Below are positions 7,919-12,377 of a DNA stretch of 12,377 nucleotides, piece after piece. This DNA is from Gryganskiella cystojenkinii (Eukaryota; Mortierellomycota; Mortierellomycetes; Mortierellales; Mortierellaceae), in the NCBI GenBank assembly GCA_015852425.1, contig JAAAIG010000901.1:2765-15141 (forward strand). Reading direction: 5' to 3'. Made by a program: the position numbers and the translations under genes. Under the pieces are notes generated by a model. That model did not search any database. It was not told where the DNA came from and saw only the letters and a program-made list of their open reading frames with translations. Numbering within the stretch: position 1 is the first letter of the stretch; every line of letters begins with the position of its first letter.

Positions 7919-8083
7919 CTTCTTCCTTCTCCATCATCATCATCCTTACCATTATCTCTCCTCCGTACCTCCATCATCTCTTCCTCTTCAATCCTTGTTC
8001 AATCTCTGACACCTTCACCATTCTTTTTTGAATCTTCTCCGTCTTCCTTCAACACACACACACATCTCGTATATTCTTCATCC

Positions 8084-10442
8084 ATGACAGAGGCTGCCAT
8101 GTCAGAAGCCCCTATGCATCCGGTACCCGAGCCCGTCAGCAAAGACGTGACCTCGAAGGATATCGCCAACCTCTACTCTCGTATTCATAATCTCATCGAG
8201 ACCGTGAAGGAACCTCAGCAAAAGGCCACTGCTGCCCTGGCTGCCCCTACCCCTGTTGACCCTACCAAGGGTGACGGTTCTTGTAAGTTTATATGCATAT
8301 ATTGTCGACAAGGGAGGCTGTTTGTCATGTCATACCTGCTATGCGCGTTTGTCTTGTAGACCATTGCTGTCCATCAGATACACAGACAGACACAGACCAC
8401 AGACCGATAGGCAGACAATGCTTCGTTTATTTCTATTGGACCCCTCTCTTTGGGTCTCTCTTTTTCCTTCTTTCCCCCCTTTCGCCCTTTCAACAGACAT
8501 TTTGATCCCTTTTTTCTTTACCAACCAATTTCCAATTTCGTTTCCATTCCGTCCGCTCTTCCTTTCTCTTACTCACCCTCTTTCCTTCATATCCATTACA
8601 CACCTTTGACTTACACATTACTGCAATTATACTGCCATACCTGTCATGGAATCAACTTCAATAGCTACATCTGCCTCCACTGAAGCCACCATCTCCACGA
8701 ACACAGCCGCCAATGGTGTAGACAAGGATGAGACGATCTCTGGTGAATGTCCCTGCTACAGGGTCTGTGCCAATATCTCGAACCGAGCCTGTGGTATCTG
8801 TGAACGTATCATCCCCGCTCTCGCCGAAGCCCACAACGAGCGCACACTCACACTTGAGGAACTGGAGCAGACAACCATCCGCCTTGCAGAAGAACAGAAG
8901 CGCGCCTCTGCAGAGTCTATCGAGGCCGAGATCTTGCGCAAAAAAGTCGAGGATCTCGAGGATGCACTCGATTCCAAGACGGATGATTACCTCAGTGCTC
9001 AAAGGGATCTCGCAGTCTTGAACGACAAATACGTGGACGAGATCGAAAAGGTTGCCGAGCTTCAGTTGGCCAAGGAGATGGTAGAGGGCGAACTAGAAGA
9101 GCTGAGTCGTACTTTGTTTGAGGAGGCTAACGGTATGGTTGCCACCGAGGCCCGGGCCAGACATCAGCTCGAGTTGACCCGCAAGCATCTCGAACTGGAA
9201 CTCAAGGATGCTCAGGAGCGTCTTGCCGCAGAGACCTCTCAGCTCAAAGAACTCAAACAGAAGATGGAGGCCATGATGGATACACACACAACCAGTCAGA
9301 GCAAGCGTTCCTCGACCGATCCCTCGAACCGGGGCAGTGTTGATCTCGCCCAGCTCTTTGGTCTTAACAAGATCAGTGTCCCCGAACAGATCCCTGAGGA
9401 ACAACAGCAGCCTACAACGGCGATCGCGATCGATGGACAGCTTATGCATGAATTCAAGGAGTTTGTCGCCCAGAGTTCAACCGTTCGTCTAGCCAAGATT
9501 CACAGTTTACCGTTCATGCGTCACTGTCAGGATGAGGATGTAGAGCCCTGCCTGCGTTTCGGATCCAACCCTAGAATTTCAGCCAGAAAGTTGACCGAGG
9601 GTATCTGTTCCAACACCTGTTATATCGAGGAGACCACACCCGAACAAGTCCAGGAGTACGAGCGCATGGTCCTCGCTGCTCAACAACCTGCTTCTCCAGC
9701 ACGCAACTCAATGTCGAACAAGAACTTATTGTGGGAGAGACTCCAAACGCAGTATGCGCTTTACCAAGCACCCAAGGGTGGTTGCCAGACCTGTGGTCGA
9801 TCCGGTCCCCTCAGCCACCGTTACCGTATAGCAACCGCGGACGAGTGGTCGTATATTGACCGCTTCTGTCGTGATCGTCTTGTCGCCGCCTGTGAATTCT
9901 ATATTTTCATCCGTAACATCCGTGCAGGTCTCTATTCTACCAGAACGATCGAGGATCTTTACTCGGAGAGTCTTCGTCTTCGTCTCCAGATGTTCTATGC
10001 CCGTGCTGGTGTCTTGCCCATCATGTTGTCCGAGCTCGGCGTCACCTCGCAGTCGATCGGTAACATGGGACCCTCTGGAGAATGGCCCGAGGGTGCTCAG
10101 TCGACGCGCTTGGAAATTGATGAGGAAGGATCCGTCGGCTCGCAGACACCGATTACAACACCCAAGATGGAGCGTGCAAACATTCTCTCTCGACCCGAAT
10201 CCCGAGGCGCTGGTGAGGATGAGGTCCAGTCTCGCAAGGCTTCCTCAGAGGATGTAGTCGTCAAAGAGGTTGTCACCAAGGAGGAGGTTGTTGTCGTGGA
10301 GGAGAAGAAGGCATCATCAGAGGTGGAGGTTTCTCTTGCCGAGGAGAAGACGGTTGTGTCAGAGACCACTACTCTTTCGTCGGCAACGGCTGGACCAGAG
10401 TCAACGAACCCTTGGACTGCTGAGACCGAGGAATCCAAGTAG
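8084..10442 (+). CDS. SEC2: Sec2/Rabin8-type Rab guanine nucleotide exchange factor
   Basis: Two exons, 8084-8282 and 8665-10442, join in phase 1 to give 658 aa. Sec2 and its animal relatives Rabin8/GRAB activate Sec4/Rab8 on post-Golgi vesicles and so drive exocytosis and polar growth. Residues 20-45 form a short helix (IANLYSRIHNLIETVKE). Five Cys cluster at 95-112 (CPC, C, CGIC). A long coiled coil spans about 120-275, containing the exchange-site signature ELEELSRTLFEEANGMV (209-225). After a Ser-rich linker comes a Rabin8-like C-terminal domain, about 345-520: LPFMRHCQDEDVEPCLRFG, ICSNTCYIEE, CQTCG, HRYRIATADEW, CRDRLVAACEFYIFIRNI. The final 120 residues are acidic, with Val-Val-Lys-Glu runs. 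The ATG at 8084 is the first in frame. Intron 1 (382 nt) is unusually long. The assignment is firm; Rab specificity is by homology. Confidence 0.93.
8283..8664 (+). promoter_or_regulatory. Long CT-rich intron 1 of the Sec2-like gene, possible internal promoter
   Basis: The donor GTAAGT at 8283 and acceptor AATAG ending at 8664 restore the frame. At 382 nt it is three to four times longer than other introns here. Its second half (about 8440-8640) is a C/T-rich block very like the gene's own upstream leader. It ends in an ATG at 8646 that is in frame with exon 2 through the unspliced acceptor. A transcript starting inside it would give a 598-aa protein with seven altered N-terminal residues and no exon 1. 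Confidence 0.4.
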
Positions 10443-10769
10443 TTTTTTTGACATTATTTTTTCTCCCATATTATCTTTTGTAATCTCCTTTTCCCTATTT
10501 CGATCCCCCACTCCTTTCGAGCACGAACTGACAGAGATCTACAAAGGGAGGAGACGGGGACCAAGATTTTGCGATCTCTTTTCTTTTTCTTTTTATATCT
10601 CTTTTGTCTGCAAATGTTGTAGTTTGCACTGTTGTTCATTAATACCAAGTCGCCTTCTCTCTAGAACCGATGTTTTAATGTTTGTATGGTACTGATATTG
10701 TATTGAGAAATTAAGACGACGTGGATATGATGTTTGAGGTTCAATGTGTTTTGTTGCTTCAGTGGTCGA
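10443..10769. other. Convergent 3' region between the Sec2-like and USP-like genes
   Basis: The plus-strand Sec2-like gene and the minus-strand USP-like gene end tail-to-tail here. The region is T-rich on the plus strand after the stop at 10442. I found no canonical AATAAA in either direction, only variants such as AATACA on the minus strand near 10700. No gene is seen. Confidence 0.5.
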
Positions 10770-12377
10770 TTATTCATCTTCCTCCTCTTCTCCTTCCTCA
10801 TCCTCTACTTTCAGCTCCTTGCCATTGTCGCCGTCTTCATCATCCATCTCATATTCCTTCTCGCTCTATTCTTCACCGTTCTCTTCATATTCCTCCTCGT
10901 CCCCTTCTTCGTTTTCCTCATAATCCTCCTCGTCTTCTTCTCCCTTTTCCGCCTCATATTCCTCTTCCTGGTCTTCGTCCTCAGTGTCGTCCTGAGAAGC
11001 TACTCCGAGTTTATACGACAAGAACACGGGGTTCGTAATGAATCCACTTTTTTCATCGTGTCGACCACCCTCGATTATTTCTTGGATATATTCATCTGGT
11101 ACCGGCTGTACTCGTGAGTCGTCATAGCAGAGCCTAGGAAAGATGAACCAAAAAAGGTCGACGATGCCATGGTCATTTTTTGGGGGGGTTTTGTGTTGTT
11201 ACATGTTAGGCTGCTTCCCTTTCTTGAGTTCTTACCAGCGGTAGCTGTGGCGAGTAACTTTCCCAGAGACGGACTCGACCAAAGATATGTCCTTTCGAAC
11301 GTAAGCACTGTAAAAGCCAGGAGCGGTCTCTCCAGTTTCTCCTCCATGGACAACGATGGCGTTCAGATCTGTACACGGTATTCAGAGACGAAAAAAATAA
11401 AAATAAGCAAAGAATAGTTTAGTCCGCACCCCTCTAAATTGATATGATCGATAGCTTACCGTATGTTGGCATGGGTCTCTCAGCCGAAGTTTGAGGGGCC
11501 ATAAGAGATTGCAATCCCAAGGTTTCTTCAATCTTGATCCTAGTGTTGTCCTTCTTGCGAGTAGAACCTGTACCTTGGTCGCGGTTTAATCCAAGGAGCA
11601 ACGTGGGTGGCAGATATTCGAACCGCTTCACTTCCGTCACTGGAACTACAGAGAGACCAGTGGATGGACACGCTTCGCACTTTGCATTTTACATCCGTTC
11701 GCAAGACCTTCCTAAGATCTCAAAGAGTGTTCTGAAGAGCGTTGTTTCCGTGGTCCATGAGGATGGCGATGGTGACGACGATGATTCTGGTCCAGATTCC
11801 GAAGACCGAGGCTGGCATTTGGTCGGCGATAAGGACTGCTGAACTGGCAGAGATGATGATGACGATTGTGAAGATAATGGTATTGATGATGATGATGAGG
11901 AGGAAGGCGCTGAAGCTATTGTTGTTGCTATGGTGATATCTGTGGGAGGAAGAGGAGGGGTATCCTTGCGAGCGCTGTCTTTCCCAGTTTCTTGTCCTTT
12001 GCCTTTGCTCTTGGCACCGTTGACATTATCACTGCCCTCTCTGTTGCTGTCACTGTTGCCAGAACTGGGATTGGAAACTACTTTTGAATCTTTTGAATTT
12101 AGAATTGAGCCGTTGTCCGCCTGTTGGATATCGGGGCAAGAGACGCTGAGGCAAGGGATCAACCGTTTGGTGACCGTGGTACCGTTACATCTTTTACAGG
12201 TGAACGTGGTAACTTCTCGAGCGCATACAGACTGAGCGGCGATTGAAGTGATGATGTTACAGAGAGAGAGAAAATACCACCGAGAACGATGAAAGATACT
12301 CGAGTGGTGTTGCTCAAAGCCTTTATTTCCCTAAAGACAAAAAGTGACGAGTCGTGAGGCTTGCCAGCCTGCGAAAA
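10770..12377 (-). pseudogene. C-terminal part of a USP-family deubiquitinase-like gene, interrupted by in-frame stops (5' partial)
   Basis: Exons readable on the minus strand are 12330-11460, 11368-11236 and 11133-10866, with introns of 91 and 102 nt and matching phases. The likely acceptor TCTTTAG precedes 12330. USPs are Cys proteases that remove ubiquitin. Visible here are the zinc-finger pairs TCKRC (12187-12198) and KCEAC (11668-11679), separated by a Ser-rich insertion. Then come the LPPTLLLGLNR strand, the His box YDLNAIVVHGGETG...PGFYSAYVR, and RWLCYDDSRVQPV...NPVFLSYKLG, followed by an acidic tail. The catalytic Cys box lies off the right edge. Breaks: a TAA at 11689-11691 lies in frame just before KCEAC, and a TAG at 10866-10868 is followed in frame by 31 more acidic codons to a TAA at 10770. 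The catalytic His of GHY is Phe. Family placement is strong; whether it is dead, read through or mis-assembled is open. Confidence 0.72.

Larger units (their letters stand above)
7383..8083 (+). promoter_or_regulatory. Intergenic: GRASP 3'UTR and CT/T-rich promoter-leader of the Sec2-like gene
   Basis: The first 350 bp are purine-rich on the plus strand and hold two poly(A) hexamers. From about 7860 to 8080 the strand switches to C/T-rich, with 20 consecutive T at 7899-7918, CCATCATCATC-type runs, and a CA repeat just before the start codon (about 8051-8063). Such pyrimidine-rich leaders recur upstream of other genes in this window. Minus-strand frames of about 130 codons across 7256-7778 look like shadows of the purine-rich strand. 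Confidence 0.55.

Noticed and set aside
7769..8083. N-terminal extension of the Sec2-like protein upstream of 8084
   Set aside because: The frame is open but has no ATG before 8084 and runs through the T20 tract and CT-rich leader.
11645..11695. A 47-53-nt intron from GTAAAA to TGTAG or CCAG removing the TAA in the USP-like gene
   Set aside because: The phases do not match (phase 2 donor, phase 1 acceptor), so the frame would shift, and it would remove the conserved KCEAC pair.
1..12377. tRNA genes, transposons, CRISPR arrays, viral insertions
   Set aside because: No convincing tRNA B-box with a matching A-box, no terminal inverted repeats with transposase, no spaced direct repeats and no viral hallmark genes were seen by eye.

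Overview
The window is nuclear DNA from a filamentous, probably early-diverging fungus. Genes are intron-containing but tightly packed. The introns I could fix are mostly 84-114 nt with GT..AG ends and often GTAAG/GTATG donors. Upstream regions are rich in C/T or poly-T tracts, and the proteins carry long Ser/Thr/Pro/Glu-rich low-complexity segments. Met30/SconB-, Arc1/AIMP1-, Sec2/Rabin8- and GRASP-type proteins together fit a fungus. Placement near Mucoromycota/Mortierellomycota is my inference from style only.

Layout. Positions 1-5265 hold five genes, all on the minus strand. They are a 5' exon of a likely Met30/SconB F-box/WD40 gene (111-350), a three-exon Arc1/AIMP1-type tRNA-binding cofactor (794-1751), two intronless low-complexity proteins I do not recognise (1930-3117 and 3334-4206), and a two-exon TMEM97/EXPERA membrane protein (4627-5265). 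A 310-bp divergent promoter separates the last from a six-exon GRASP/Grh1 Golgi protein on the plus strand (5576-7382). Next on the plus strand is a two-exon Sec2/Rabin8-type Rab GEF (8084-10442). The right end (12377-about 10770, minus) is the C-terminal part of a ubiquitin-specific-protease-like gene that enters from outside the window.

Functional reading. Three adjacent genes act in the secretory system: an ER membrane EXPERA protein with a dilysine tail, a Golgi-tethering GRASP and a post-Golgi Rab exchange factor. Their adjacency may be chance; nothing in the sequence shows co-regulation beyond the shared divergent promoter of the first two.

The most unusual locus is the USP-like gene. 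Its exons splice cleanly, but the frame is cut by a TAA between the two zinc-binding Cys pairs. A second in-frame TAG lies before an acidic extension, and the GHY catalytic histidine is Phe. It is either a decaying gene or a non-catalytic USP with readthrough or assembly errors. No tRNA, rRNA, transposon or CRISPR array was recognised.
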